A stretch of 64,000 bases of DNA, from NCBI GenBank assembly GCA_022496805.1, contig CM040107.1, positions 9,506,501 to 9,570,500 of the forward strand, written 5' to 3'. Position 1 is the stretch's first letter; every line of letters begins with the position of its first letter. This DNA is from Pohlia nutans. Taxonomy: Eukaryota > Streptophyta > Bryopsida > Bryales > Mniaceae. Shown here one piece after another: positions 34,105 through 45,008 of the stretch. Made by a program: the position numbers and the translations under genes. Below the pieces are notes generated by a model. That model was not told the DNA's origin, searched no databases, and worked only from the letters and a program-made list of their open reading frames with translations.

Positions 34105-34646
34105 TGTTAAGGGGGTTTTTCTAGGAACCGACTTTAAACGAATGAAGCTACTTCGCCCAAGACTATTCCACTCTAGACTAGTTTCTAGAGATTGAGAGGA
34201 GTAGTAAGAGGTTTCTACTAAGAAGAATGGACTGTCGGCTAAGGAAAAGCACCAGTATGCTAGTAAGTCAACTCCTGCATACCCACAGACTACTGCAACT
34301 AACCAAGATACAACCACAAGGAATGATTCAAGAGCAGGAAACAGCAGTAGTCTAACAGCAGTAGTCTAACACACTAGTGCGCACAAGAAGAGTTTAAGAC
34401 AAGAACGAAGTACAACTAAGGCTGCCAAGAAGATGTACAAATGATATAGCAACAACTCTCCCAAAGAGAGTGAAGGTACATATACGAGACTGGTCTGACA
34501 GTGTGTCAGACTGGTCGACCGGAAAAGTCGGGTCGACCAGTCTGTACCAGCCTGTACTGCCACGTATCACGTGCCGGGTCTATTCCTGCCGGGTATAGAC
34601 TAGCCTACTCTTAGCCTAAGGGAATATCAACTTATATTCGGTTAAC
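34105..34646 (-). repeat. LTR (3' in element orientation)
   Basis: A 542 bp LTR nearly identical to 42041-42578. It contains an inverted pair CTGGTCGACC...GGTCGACCAG (34504-34538) carrying the element's enriched word. Confidence 0.9.
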
Positions 34647-34662
34647 ATTGCCCTCCCTCTGA
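34647..34662 (-). other. Polypurine tract
   Basis: On the minus strand AGAGGGAGGGCAA directly precedes the 3' LTR, the expected plus-strand primer site. It confirms the minus orientation. Confidence 0.75.
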
Positions 34663-34778
34663 GCTAAGTACACTCCTGTGGACTTTAGACTACCTCGGTA
34701 GGCGACTAGGGAAAATTGTTCACGAGGAATGACAAAATTACCCGCGGTCGAGTAATCGACCCAGCTAAGGTCGACTCG

Positions 34779-36290
34779 TCACTCGTGGACGTCGCTAAAG
34801 TCCTGGGTCATGCCTGGTGAGCGGATATCTGGAGGCATTCCTGAGAAATCGAACCCCAGAGAGTGTGGTGAAGAGATTACTGGTAAGTCGACTGGGGTGT
34901 TGTCAACTGATGGTGTAGGTGCTGTCGTCATCTGGTCGGGTGCTAGGGGCTGCTGATCCTGCTGCTGCTGTGGAGAAGGAGGGTGTTGAGCTGCTGGCTG
35001 CTGTTGCACCGTGTCTTGAGGGTTGACTGGCGGGGGCTGCTGGTCTTGTTTGCTGCTGATCGCGATCCTCGTCTTCATTGGTCAACTCGCTGTCGTCTTC
35101 GTCGTCGTCCTCACTTAACTTGACGTCGGTAGTCAAGACCTCGTCGTCGTCAGTCGACTGGTTCTCCCAGAGCAAATGGTCGGGTTCGAGGTGGCTCGTA
35201 TCCTTCTCTTCGTCTTCGTCGACTGCTGGAATCTCCAAGTCCGGGTGGTCGAGCTGAAGTTGGTCGAGTTGCCTGCGGTACATGCTGAGCTGGTGGCGGT
35301 CGGTGCTGAGGGTGTGCTTGAGAACCTTGATTTGGTTTCTTGCCTTGAGTCGGAGTCGGTACTTGCGCGCTCCAAGTTTGTGGAATTGCAGCTCCCGACT
35401 AGCGAATTGGCGAGACTTCTCCTCGTTGTCTTGGAGTAGTAGGTCGAGTCGGTTGTTGGAGTCGACTATGTCCCTCCGAGCTTGCTGGAGACTGAGCTGG
35501 GTTGCTGCTACCTCGGCTCGTGCCGCTCCGAGTTCGTTTCGTGCTACCACGAGCTCGCTCTGGTGTTTCTGTTCCTGCTGTCGACTGCTGTGGAGGTCGG
35601 CTTCTAGCTGGGCCAGTCTGTTGTCGGTCTGACTCTTCTCCTCCGTGACGGTGGTGAGAGTAGTACGGAGTCTTGCCAGTTCGTTAGTGAGGTTGTCGAC
35701 CTGTTGCTTGTATGTTGTGGAGTCCTTGGTCAGTCGACTACTCTCCAATCGGTGGTGGTCCAACTCAGCTTGAAGGTGGTTTTTGCTTGAATTGCCTCAA
35801 ACAAGAGGAGGTTCACTCGGGAGCCAACATCCTCGAGTCGACTTACTGCTCCTTGGACGTCCTCCAGGCGCTGGCGCCAATGCATCGCTAATGTCGTGGC
35901 TCGTGATGTTGGTGAGTCAGGTGCGGGTCGATTGACCCCAGGTGATGGCGGAGGTCGAGTCGTGGGGGAGACGGGTGGTGGCTGGCAAAATTCGCCGGTT
36001 GGTGCCGCTCCATATGCCGCTTCGAGGTTGAGTGGCGCGAAGTCGGATAGAGAGGGTGGAGGTGTGTTAGGGATGGGGGTTTCACTTGGCGTTGGTGGTG
36101 GAGTTGACTGGGCCTCGCTGTTGGATGAAGTCAGGTTGACCTGTCGAGGTATAAACTGACTCAATGGTGTGAGTCTGCCTTGCTTGGCACGCTTCTTTTG
36201 TCGCTCCTGGTCCCGCTTGCGTGCGTGTGAGGAGCGTGTCTCCCTTCGCTCTGCGGTCGGTTGACTCCCGGTAGTGGCTGTCGGTGCCAC
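34779..36290 (-). pseudogene. Third ORF of element 1: Pro-rich then coiled coil, acidic tail
   Basis: It lies downstream of integrase, in the env position. The N-terminal part (36290-35730) is basic then Pro/Thr-rich. The central part (35763 down to about 35250) is a long heptad-like coiled coil (DNLTNELARLRTTLTTV onward), followed by an acidic stretch (EDDDEDDSELTNEDED) and a Gln/Pro tail. At least two frame changes break it (near 35745 and 35060). No signal peptide or transmembrane segment is visible, so it is not a typical envelope. Element 2 carries a counterpart of the same layout. Confidence 0.6.
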
Positions 36291-36429
36291 TGGGTCGGGT
36301 GTGGTTTGTCGACTAGGGGGCCGGGCAGTCGATGTTTGGCCTAGGTCGACTGGTCGGGGAGGCCGAACATGGTCCTTCGATGTGCGGTCGGCTCCAAGCC
36401 CGCCTTGGAAAACAATGTAGTCGGGTCCT

Positions 36430-37240
36430 CGGGAGCTGTTTTCCGAGTTCTCCGACTGTCAACGTCGGTCTTTGGTGTTGTAAGTCCCAGTCCGTGTGGA
36501 GCTGTAAGTCCCTGTCCGTTCGATTCTCGTTGACTAGCTTCTGGAGCATCCGGACTATGACCTTGTTGGTCGACTCGGCTTGGCCGTTGCCTTGCGGATA
36601 GTCGTGTGTCGGAGCAAAAAATGCTCGGTGAGAGTGTGCACCGTGTTATTGATAAAATGGGTACCTTGGTCGCTTACGAGGTGGAGCGGACATCCAAACC
36701 GGGAGCTCTAGCCTCGACCCATTTGGTGGCATAGTCGGTAGCCACCAAAATGTATCGACAGGCTGTATGTCGGGTCTTCTTGACGGGGCCTATGAAGTCG
36801 AGTCCCCATTTCATAAACGGTTCTGCGGGTAGTTGGGTGACGAGCTTGGAGGAGACTATCTTGGGTAGTCCGCCTGTCATCTGGCATTCATGACATGACT
36901 GGCAGTACTGGACAACGTCTTGGTGTAGAGTCGGCCACCAGTAGCCTGCGTCTAGTATTTTCCGAACAGTGATGTCATGAGAAAAATGTCCTCCCGCGTT
37001 GCCTTTGTGTAATTCTTGGAGGATTGTTGTCGGCTGACTGTCGGTCAGGACTAGTCGGAGCTGGTGGTCGTTGCCGAGTCGGTATAGTTGTCCGTCGAGT
37101 ACTTGGTACGGAATGGCTTTGTGAGTGATTCGCTTGCAAGCCTCCTTCGTCATGTGGGTTGGAAAAGTCCCAGTAGTCAAGTAGTCGACTATCGGGTGTA
37201 GCCAGTCGGGTTCGGTGGAAAAGAGTTGTGCGTCGACTGT
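36430..37240 (-). pseudogene. Integrase of element 1 (broken)
   Basis: The zinc-binding HHCC domain is clear: H-x-G-N-A-G-G-H, then CQSCHEC. The core follows with [34 protein letters not shown] and QGNGQAEST in changing frames. Frameshifts occur near 36690 and 36620. The C-terminal GPY/F region seen in element 2 is missing, so the enzyme cannot be functional. Confidence 0.8.
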
Positions 37241-37249
37241 TTGGTTGGG

Positions 37250-38788
37250 TATGCCTATGGCTGGCTCCGACTGCTATGTCGGATGCGTCTGTGTGTATGT
37301 GGAAGTCGAGTGACCAGTCGACTCCGATCAGGATTGGTGCAGTCTGGTATCGATCCTTGATTGGTGCAGTCTGGTATCGATCCTTGATGGTGATGGTCTG
37401 GCACGCCGGCGTCCAGTCGAACGGTTTGCCTTTCCTGGTCAGTTTGGTGATGGGTTCCATGATGGCAACATAATTTTTGATGAAGCATCGGTTGAACTGG
37501 GTTAGTCCGTTGAACGTCTGAATGGCTTTGACGTCCTTTGGTGATGGCATGTCGACTAGGGCCTGAATTTTCTTTAGATCCGGAAACTTGCCTTCCCGTC
37601 CTACAATGTAGCCCAAAATTACACTAGAAGGAACATAGAAGATACACTTTTCTGGATTGAGGCTTACCCCGTACTGTCAACATCGGTCGAAGACTAGTCT
37701 GAGCTTCGGTAGGTGGGAGTCGATGTCGCTGTAGACACTGAAATCGTCTAGGAATAGCTTCATGAAGTCGCCCAGGTACTCTTTGAAGATCTGGTTGACG
37801 ATGCGCTGGTAGGTAGGCGGGGTGTTCTTCAATCCGAACGGCATCACGACCCATACTAACGCGCCCCACTCGGTGATGAACACTGTTTTGGGGCGGTCGG
37901 TCGGGTCGATCTGTACCTGGTGGTAGTCTGAGAAGCAGTCGATGAAGGAGTAGGCTTCATAGCCTATGACTGTGTCGAGTACCTTGCCGTGAACGGGAGG
38001 GGGTACGGGTCTTTCTTGGTTGCTGCATTAAGTCGACGGAAATCTACGCATATCCGTAGTTTCCCATTCTTTTTGGGGACCACATCTATTGGGGATAGCC
38101 ATGTCGCCTGGTCGACAGCTGCGATGAACCCTGCTTTTAGAAGCCGTTCCAAGTCGTCCTTCACGGCTTGTGCATACTTCGGGTTCATCCGGTATCTTGC
38201 CTGGTGACTAGGCGAGATGGTCGGGTCGAGCTCGATCCGATGAGTCGCTATGTGTTCTGGTATACCTCGCAGATCTTCGTAAGAAACGGCGAAAATGTCG
38301 ATGTATTCCTTAAACAGGGATTCTGCGCTAGCTCTGAGACTAGGGCTCAGATTCGCGTTCAGCTTCAAGAGCTTGGGGTTGGTAGAGGTACCGACGTTGA
38401 CATGGTCGAGTCGATCCTCCTCATTGTGATTCCAATGGGCAATGTCCATGAATCGCAGCTTGTCTCGTATTGGTGTTTCGTCTACCAACATTGTTCCTGG
38501 TCTATGTTGAATACCTTGGTGCCTAGGGGTACTAGCCGTTGTAGTCTGTTCTGTGCCAGGCTGGTCGACTGTCGACTCGGTAGCTAGGAGGTTCCAGTCG
38601 ATTGTGCCCATTGTGTGGAGGATCGGGTCGGATGCCATCAAGATTTCCTCCTCTTCATCGGTGATACCTTCCGCGAAGTTGTAACGGACTAGAGCATGCG
38701 GTGTAACCGCCTCGTATCCTAACTGTCGATTTATCTTGACGGTCTTGACGGTGCCATTGCCCATGATCTGCACTTCATTGTTGCCCAA
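37250..38788 (-). pseudogene. Reverse transcriptase and RNase H remnant of element 1
   Basis: RT blocks run from YRMNPKYAQAVKDDL through LRICVDFRRLN, DPYPLPFT, WVVMPFGLKNTPPTYQR and the catalytic FLDDFSVYSD to the thumb. RNase H begins with [15 protein letters not shown] and then stops. Compared with element 2, some 360 bp holding the RNase H core are deleted at about 37262. Frameshift near 37985; TGA at 37677. Confidence 0.85.
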
Positions 38789-38809
38789 GTCGTGTATGAC
38801 TTTGGCATG

Positions 38810-39780
38810 TCAAAGCCAAGGTCGACCGAGTAATAACCGGTAGTCTGACTTGACTGTCGAGCAGTCGATGACTATAAGCGTGACTATGTAGGGGATGCCA
38901 TGAATGTGAATTTTGACATCCCTGATCAATCCTTTGGGTCGTGCTATGGTGCCATTAGCCATCTTGAGGTTGAATGGTGCGGATGAGGGTTTGGCTAGTC
39001 CCAACCGTCGGCGTTCATCTTCGGAGATCACATTGACGCTGGAACCGACATCGATCAGAACGTCGTCGACCATGTTTTTACCGACTGAGACTGTGATGAC
39101 TGGCATGTGTTTGTCGATGACTGCTGCAGCGGCGATCGTCACCTCCTCTGTAGTCGAGTAGGGTAACTCTGGAGTCGACTCTGGGTCTGGATTGTCTGGG
39201 TTGTCTCGAGGGGTGATCGTTTGTTGCGGTAATGCATCCGCGTCCCAGTCAAGTGAGAGCGAGCCCTCAGTCGACTTTGGGTCTTTAGTGGAAGTTGTTG
39301 TTTCGAACTCGGCTTGGAGTTGACAAACTTCCTGCATCATTTGATCACGTAGTAGTTCTTGGGCAGTCCAGTCGGTCTTCTCTGTGGTTTCCACAGGAGT
39401 CGGCTGGTCGGTAGTCGACTGGCTTCTAGTAATCGCTGCGACCGTTAGGACACCAACCGTAGTGTTCGGTAGTTCTTCAATGATTACTGACGACGTGTTG
39501 GGCTTGGTCCCGATCTGCTCATTAAGGAATTTGACGACCTTCGGATCCTTCAGTAGGGGACACAAGTGTGTCGGGTGGTCCAAGGTTTTGCACAGAGAGC
39601 AAGGGAATATCCGTCGTGGTGTGCTATCGCAAGGTGGTCGACTCCTTGATTTGGCGGTAGTCAACACTGGTGTGGCTGCTGCTACTGGGGCTGTCTTATT
39701 AGCCGCCGCACGCCTTTTTCCGATCTCGCTTTCCGGATTGAGCCAGCAATCGCGTTCGAAATGGCCTGGATTCTTGCATC
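38810..39780 (-). pseudogene. Zinc knuckle and aspartic protease of element 1
   Basis: A CCHC knuckle (CSLCKTLDHPTHLC) is followed by a linker and a retropepsin-like domain with DVGSSVNVIS as the active-site block and LLLGRPWL near its end. The frame continues from gag and into RT, interrupted by TGA at 39779 and 38810. The latter stands where element 2 has Arg, fitting CGA to TGA. Confidence 0.75.
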
Positions 39781-41590
39781 ATTTGCAATATGCTCTTTTG
39801 GTAGTCTCGGTTTGCTCGGTAGTGGTCGAGTCGGGTTCCTTAGGTAGTCCGCTTTCTGCAAGCTTAGCCGATTTCTTGGCTTGGGCTAGTGTCGATCTTG
39901 GTAGTCCGACTGTGGCTACCTGCAGATACTTCAACAAACCACCGCGGAAATTGCTTAGTAGTAAATTATCAGCTGGAAGGACCTCAAATTGGCTGGCTAG
40001 TTTCATCATCCGTTCATAGTAATCGTCAACCGACTCTTTGGCATCCTGTTTCATACTGCAGAAACGTAGGTAAGCCTGGTCATCATTGTCGATATCCTGG
40101 TAGCGGTGTTTGAAGGCATCGAGGATTCCGTGTAAGTCTTGGTGTGGGTATGACGTTCGTTGAGTCGAGAACCAATTATAGTTAGCAGCATCGACTAGGG
40201 AATTTCCAAATAACGCTATAGTAATAGCCGAATCGGTTTCGCCATTCAACGTAAGGGCATTGAGAAATCCATGGACATGCGTAATGGCACACTTACCTTC
40301 CTTGTAGGTAGGCATCGCTACTGGTTTCCGAGCAGTCGTCCGAGTCGGCAATGTAGCTGCTGGGTAGGAAGGCTGCTGCTGCATCTGAGCTGTAGGTACC
40401 GAATAGCCTATCGACCGAGGGTTGTATAGTGCGCATTGTTCGAGAAGGTGACCATAGCTGCCACAAGATGCACACATAGGTATGGTGGGCTGGTACTAGG
40501 TCACACTCGGTAGGACTAGTGGCTGGGAAGCTACCGGTCGGTTGTATTGGTTTTGTGGCATGGGCCTACTATGCGTCTGTGAAAACGATGGTTGATTGAT
40601 AGGTTGAATCATAGGAATGCCTATCGCTGGTTGAGTTTGGTAACCAGGTGGTAGACTAGTCCGAGGGGTCGACACTCTGGGGGTTGTAGTGTGGGCTACC
40701 CTCGGCTGATCTATGTATAGAATATTCGGCTCATGAATATGAGTGCGGATATTCGGGAGACTGGGTCGAGTAACAACCTGGTCGACTGCTTGGTTAGAGT
40801 GATGCATCTGTCTGATCCTATCGACTAGGTCATTATCAAAGCCGTCTATGCCAGTCGGGTATGGGTTGTCGGTACTCGGTGATCCGGGTCGACTATTCAT
40901 TTGACCAGGAGAACTGGGTTCCTGGTGAAATGTAAGCGACTGGTCCGGTCCACCTGGTTGAGATTCCGAGTGTAGTTGCTCAGATGTCGGGTTCTGGCTG
41001 GATAAAAGATTGGCCAGTTGGGAGTCCAATTCATCCCTATTACGACGTAGTTGTTCTATTTCTAATTGTCGTTGATACGAAATGATGGGAGGTTCGGTAG
41101 CGTACCTTACTAGTCGTTGATGCGCACTGGAAGGTCGTTCCGGTAAGTCGAGCGGGTCGTCTAGGACCCTTCGTGGAGAAGTCGAGTTCGACCTTGTCTG
41201 GAACGCCATAGTCGGGCGGGTTTGATGATTTGTGGTGTACATGGTCGGTAGAATCGCCAGAGGTCGAGTTGGCATATTTGAGATGCCTCGTCCCATTGGT
41301 ATCGAAGTTTCGTGAAAAATGGTACCTTCCGGGGTATTCATCCTTCCCTGTGTGAACTCTATGTAGTGTTGTCAAGACGGGTCGGTACAGGTCGATGCTG
41401 CGACTTGCCGCCGAATCTCGTATGTTGGTCGGGGATCTATTCTCGTGGTAGTCTCATGGATTACTGTTGGTGGAACGGTCTCCGACTGTAAATTTCGCGA
41501 TTCTCTGTGAAAACGTGGGTTAGAGAGCTGGTCAGCAGTTACTTCGACTGGTAAGGGAGAACCGGTAGCTCGTGTACGCGGTCGTTCCAT
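39781..41590 (-). pseudogene. gag of element 1
   Basis: Starts at ATG 41590, about 450 bp inside the 5' LTR, in one frame with protease. A long Pro/Thr/Gln-rich N-terminal region precedes a CCHC knuckle (CASCGSYGHLLEQC) and the retrotransposon gag domain (FLNALTLNGETD, DAFKHRYQDIDNDDQAYLRF, FRGGLLKYLQVA). In-frame stops: TGA 41372 and TAG 40496. A further knuckle at the gag/protease junction is cut by TGA 39779. Confidence 0.75.
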
Positions 41591-42022
41591 ACTAGCAACG
41601 CGGCAGTTATCTGATCTAGATCTGGATCTGGGATTTAGATCTGACTCTGCTAGGTAGGTCGGGCTCTGAGATCTGTTTGGCTAGTCTTTTATGCTGGCTT
41701 AGTCGGTTGCTCTTTGGCACCGTAAGCCTTGTTCACAGACTGCTCTTACAGATTCCTGGTCAGTAGCATTATCGACTGTTGACTACCCTGGTCGACTGTT
41801 ACACAGAATGATCTCCGAGGCTCTTTCCGGCTACTCGGGCTCTGGATTTTTCTCAAGACATATGATTTTTGTGTAGGAAGCAGATAGTTGCTGTTTCCCA
41901 GGGACAAATAGCGCCTTAGTGATAGTGGACAGGATCGACTAGGATCTAGATCTGGATCGACCAGGATCTGGATCTGGATCTGACTAGCCCAACAGAAAGA
42001 CTAGCGTCTGAGCTGAACTTTG

Positions 42023-42040
42023 CATGGTCACCAAATGTTA
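42023..42040 (-). other. Primer-binding site candidate
   Basis: On the minus strand the sequence immediately after the 5' LTR is TTTGGTGACCATGCAAAG. Position is right for a PBS; the matching tRNA was not identified. Confidence 0.5.
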
Positions 42041-42578
42041 AGGGGGTTTTTCTAGGAACCGACCTTAAACGAATGAAGCTACTCCGCCCAAGACTATTCC
42101 ACTCTAGACTAGTTTCTAGAGATTGAGAGGAGTAGTAAGAGGTTTCTACTAAGAAGAATGGACTGTCGGCTAAGGAAAAGCACCAGTATGCTAGTAAGTC
42201 AACTCCTGCATACCCACAGACTACTGCAACTAACCAAGATACAACCACAAGGAATGATTCAAGAGCAGGAAACAACAGTAGTCTAACAGCAGTAGTCTAA
42301 CATACTAGTGCGCACAAGAAGAGTTTAAGACAAGAACGAAGTACAACTGAAGCTGCCAAGAAGATGTACAAATGATATAGCAACAACTCTCCCGAAGAGA
42401 GTGAAGGTACATATAGGAGACTGGTCTGATAGTGTGTCAGACTGGTCGACCGGAAAAGTCGGGTCGACCAGTCTGTACCAGCCTGTACTGCCACGTGTCG
42501 CCTGCCGGGTCTATTCCTGCCGGGTATAGACTAGCCTACTCTTAGCCTAAGGGAATATCAACTAATATTCGGTTAACA
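42041..42578 (-). repeat. LTR (5' in element orientation)
   Basis: A 538 bp partner of 34105-34646, with a few substitutions and a small length difference, indicating some age since insertion. Confidence 0.9.
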
Positions 42579-42683
42579 ACATTTACAACCTTGTTTTCTA
42601 CATCAACTCCATTTTCGGTTTTCATCAACCATTTTATAACAAATCGTTGAAAATAGTGTTGAATCGGGACATTAAAGGGTTAA

Positions 42684-43159
42684 CGTATATTTTTGTTCTG
42701 AACTGTTAAGGGATAAGTCAGTATCACTTATAAAAATCGCAATAATTTTGAGTGAGTCCATTTTTGACAATCATGAAAGATTGTAACTAAGAGTTGTCGA
42801 TATAGGTTAGTGTTTGAACCTCTTCACTTTTATTTTAGAATATTAAATCCATATTGTATTTAACTTTTAATCCAATTCTGTTCAAACAAGGTTTTGTTTA
42901 TTTTTTGCATTTGTTTATTTTGTTAACTTCATTTCTTTAAATGTCAACAATATGCTTTATAAAACTTTTTTATTGTTTCATCATTTACTGGAAAAGTATT
43001 TTCTGCCAACCTTGCCTTCCACGTAATGTATGTATATGCATATACATATATATGCAGACATATGTACATACATATACTTCTATTAATATAGTCCATCCGT
43101 CCTAAAGTTATTGTCATGTTTGAAAGTCATGTTTGAAAGTCATGTTTGAAAGTGCTTTT
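42684..43159. other. AT-rich spacer
   Basis: Holds the right part of the paralogous flank (about 42690-42800), a TATG/CATA microsatellite near 43025-43075 and a triplicated 13 bp word (CATGTTTGAAAGT) near 43117-43155. Confidence 0.5.
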
Positions 43160-43163
43160 TTAA

Positions 43164-43964
43164 CCCTTTAATGCCCAGGTAACCACTAAGTGGTCACTGG
43201 ATCATTAAAAAATGAAATTCTGGAAAATCTGTAAATCATCTATGTCCGGTGTCTGAAGTTTGGATGTGTAACATTTGATTCTGCAGATGATGCAAAAAGA
43301 AAATTTGGAATCTGACTTTCTTAACTATCCAAATACCTATGTACAAAACACCTAAATACCGCAAATACCTCAAAATGTAGCAGATAGTTACAAATACAAC
43401 ACACGTACTATGTGGTATTTCATGTGTTTGGAAGTTTGTTTTGTTGTATTTTTTTTTTGGATTATGTTCTCTTGTTCATGCTCTATTAGTGTATGTAGTC
43501 CGATTTGAATCGATGTACCAACTCCTTTCTTATTTGAATGTATAAACTTTGTCCTAAACTGTACATGGATAAGTCACTCTCACTTATAAAATCCACAATA
43601 ATTATGTATGAATCCGTTCTTGACATGAAAGATTGCAATGGAGAGGTGTTGGCACAAGTTATTGCTGAATCTTTTCACTTTTTTATTTGATAATTTAAGC
43701 CAAATTCTATTTAACCTTGAAGTCGCACACCCACCAAAATCTCATTTTTGAGTGTGCATTATACGGTTCAAAGACATACTATAATCTTCCAATCCAATGG
43801 TCCGATCGTATCAAGATTTAACCGACGCGTATTTCATTAAGCTATGCTTACATTCATACAGTTGGATATTGTGAATGGTATCCCTAATTGCAACAACAAG
43901 AGTTTTAAGAAGACATCACCCAAAAAAGTGTGGTTTCTCCAAAACTGCTCTGGTCACTAAAGGG
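43164..43964. mobile_element. piggyBac-like MITE, 801 bp
   Basis: Ends CCCTTTAATG... and ...CACTAAAGGG are flanked by TTAA (43160-43163 and 43965-43968). Subterminal CCACTAAGTGG forms a short palindrome. There is no coding capacity. An internal segment (about 43400-43640) matches both flanks of the TTAA element at 33661-42679 without its insertion. Confidence 0.65.
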
Positions 43965-44379
43965 TTAAGTAGGCAACAAGATTAATTCCTTCTGGCTAAA
44001 ATTATTTCGATTGCAATTGCGCTTTTTGAAATTGTGTTTTGGGTCTTATTTCTTGAACTAAGAATAACAATCATTTGACGTTAATCGATTGCTAGATAAT
44101 TTTTAAATCTAGCCCATTTAATGTTAATATACTGTAATCCAATTTTGTTGGCAATTTTTGTGGAGGGCGGCACTTTCATGTCGAATAATGAACAGAAGTT
44201 CAAACCGTGGATGTCCGCACTTTTAAAAGTAATTATTAAAAAATCGGTTATAAAAAGGCTAGAATTAAAACTGTACCGGCTACAAATTTCTTCTGTTTTT
44301 TTATATTGTTAGGCGCGTTCTCTAATAACTAAGTTTTAATCCAATAGGACAATAGTATTGTTCCACTGTCCCTTTGTCC

Positions 44380-44890
44380 TGTGGGCGGGAATGCTAGGAT
44401 GTGAGCCTAGAGAGGAGAGCGTGAGGGCCTGAGAGCCTGAGAGCCTAGAAAATTTTCAATTTTTTTTCGATTTTCTCTGTAAGGGACCTATAACCGTGGA
44501 TTGAGTATGTATTGAATTTGGAGTATAATTGATCTACTAATTTTCCATTTACATACATGTATGCAAATAGTTTATGAAACATTTAGGGATTAGGGTTTAG
44601 GGTGTATCGTTCGAACATTGAAACATTGTGCATGAACAAGAGAGAATACAAATCAATGAGGTTGGATAGTAAAGTTTAGGGTTTTAGCAAATTTTAGGGT
44701 ACATCACGGATGGCATTTAATTGGAGTGGTTTAGTGCTCAAATGTGAAATTGGTATAATTCATATACTACATCTATGCAAATTAATAATGAAAATTTGAG
44801 GGTTTAGGGTTTAGGGTGTAGAGATTGAACATTCAAAATTGCAACATGAACAAAGAAGTGAATAAATCAATGAGGTAGGAGAATAGAATG
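44380..44890 (+). repeat. Short tandem repeats with TTTAGGG words
   Basis: A GAGAGCCT-type short repeat near 44405-44450 is followed by two similar units about 218 bp apart (44583-44680 and 44800-44885). Each starts with TTTAGGG words, the second with two in tandem. This is downstream of gene B. Copy number is too low for a telomere. Confidence 0.5.
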
Positions 44891-45008
44891 GTTAGCAATG
44901 TCAAGTACAACACAGATGTAAAAATCCACAGTAGTGGCCCTTTTAGTCTCACTACAAATATCAAATAGAAAGTAACACATATATGTGGAGAGAACATAAA
45001 AGTTGCTC

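Larger units (their letters stand above)
34105..42578 (-). mobile_element. Ty3/gypsy LTR retrotransposon 1 (complete ends, decayed)
   Basis: Two LTRs with TGTTAA...TTAACA ends flank gag, protease, reverse transcriptase, integrase and an extra third ORF, in the Ty3/gypsy order on the minus strand. The flanking 5-mers ACAAT and ACATT are a target duplication with one mismatch. The interior is damaged by in-frame stops, frameshifts, loss of most of RNase H and loss around the integrase C-terminus. GTCGAC occurs about 30 times by eye, far above expectation. Confidence 0.9.
33661..42679. mobile_element. piggyBac-like MITE containing a nested retrotransposon
   Basis: The ends CCCTATAACG... and ...CATTAAAGGG are imperfect inverted repeats of the CCCTTT type, flanked by TTAA on both sides (33657-33660 and 42680-42683). 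Removing the Ty3/gypsy insertion leaves a non-autonomous element of about 540 bp. Near the left end, 33673-33697 forms a strong GC-rich hairpin. The TTAA target and CCC/GGG ends are family hallmarks; no transposase is encoded. Confidence 0.65.

Noticed and set aside
39779..39781. Programmed stop-codon readthrough between gag and pol in element 1
   Set aside because: The TGA falls inside a CCHC knuckle, other stops occur nearby, and element 2 has its stops at different places, so mutation is simpler.
44583..44890. Interstitial telomere
   Set aside because: Only two or three TTTAGGG words; too few for a telomeric array.
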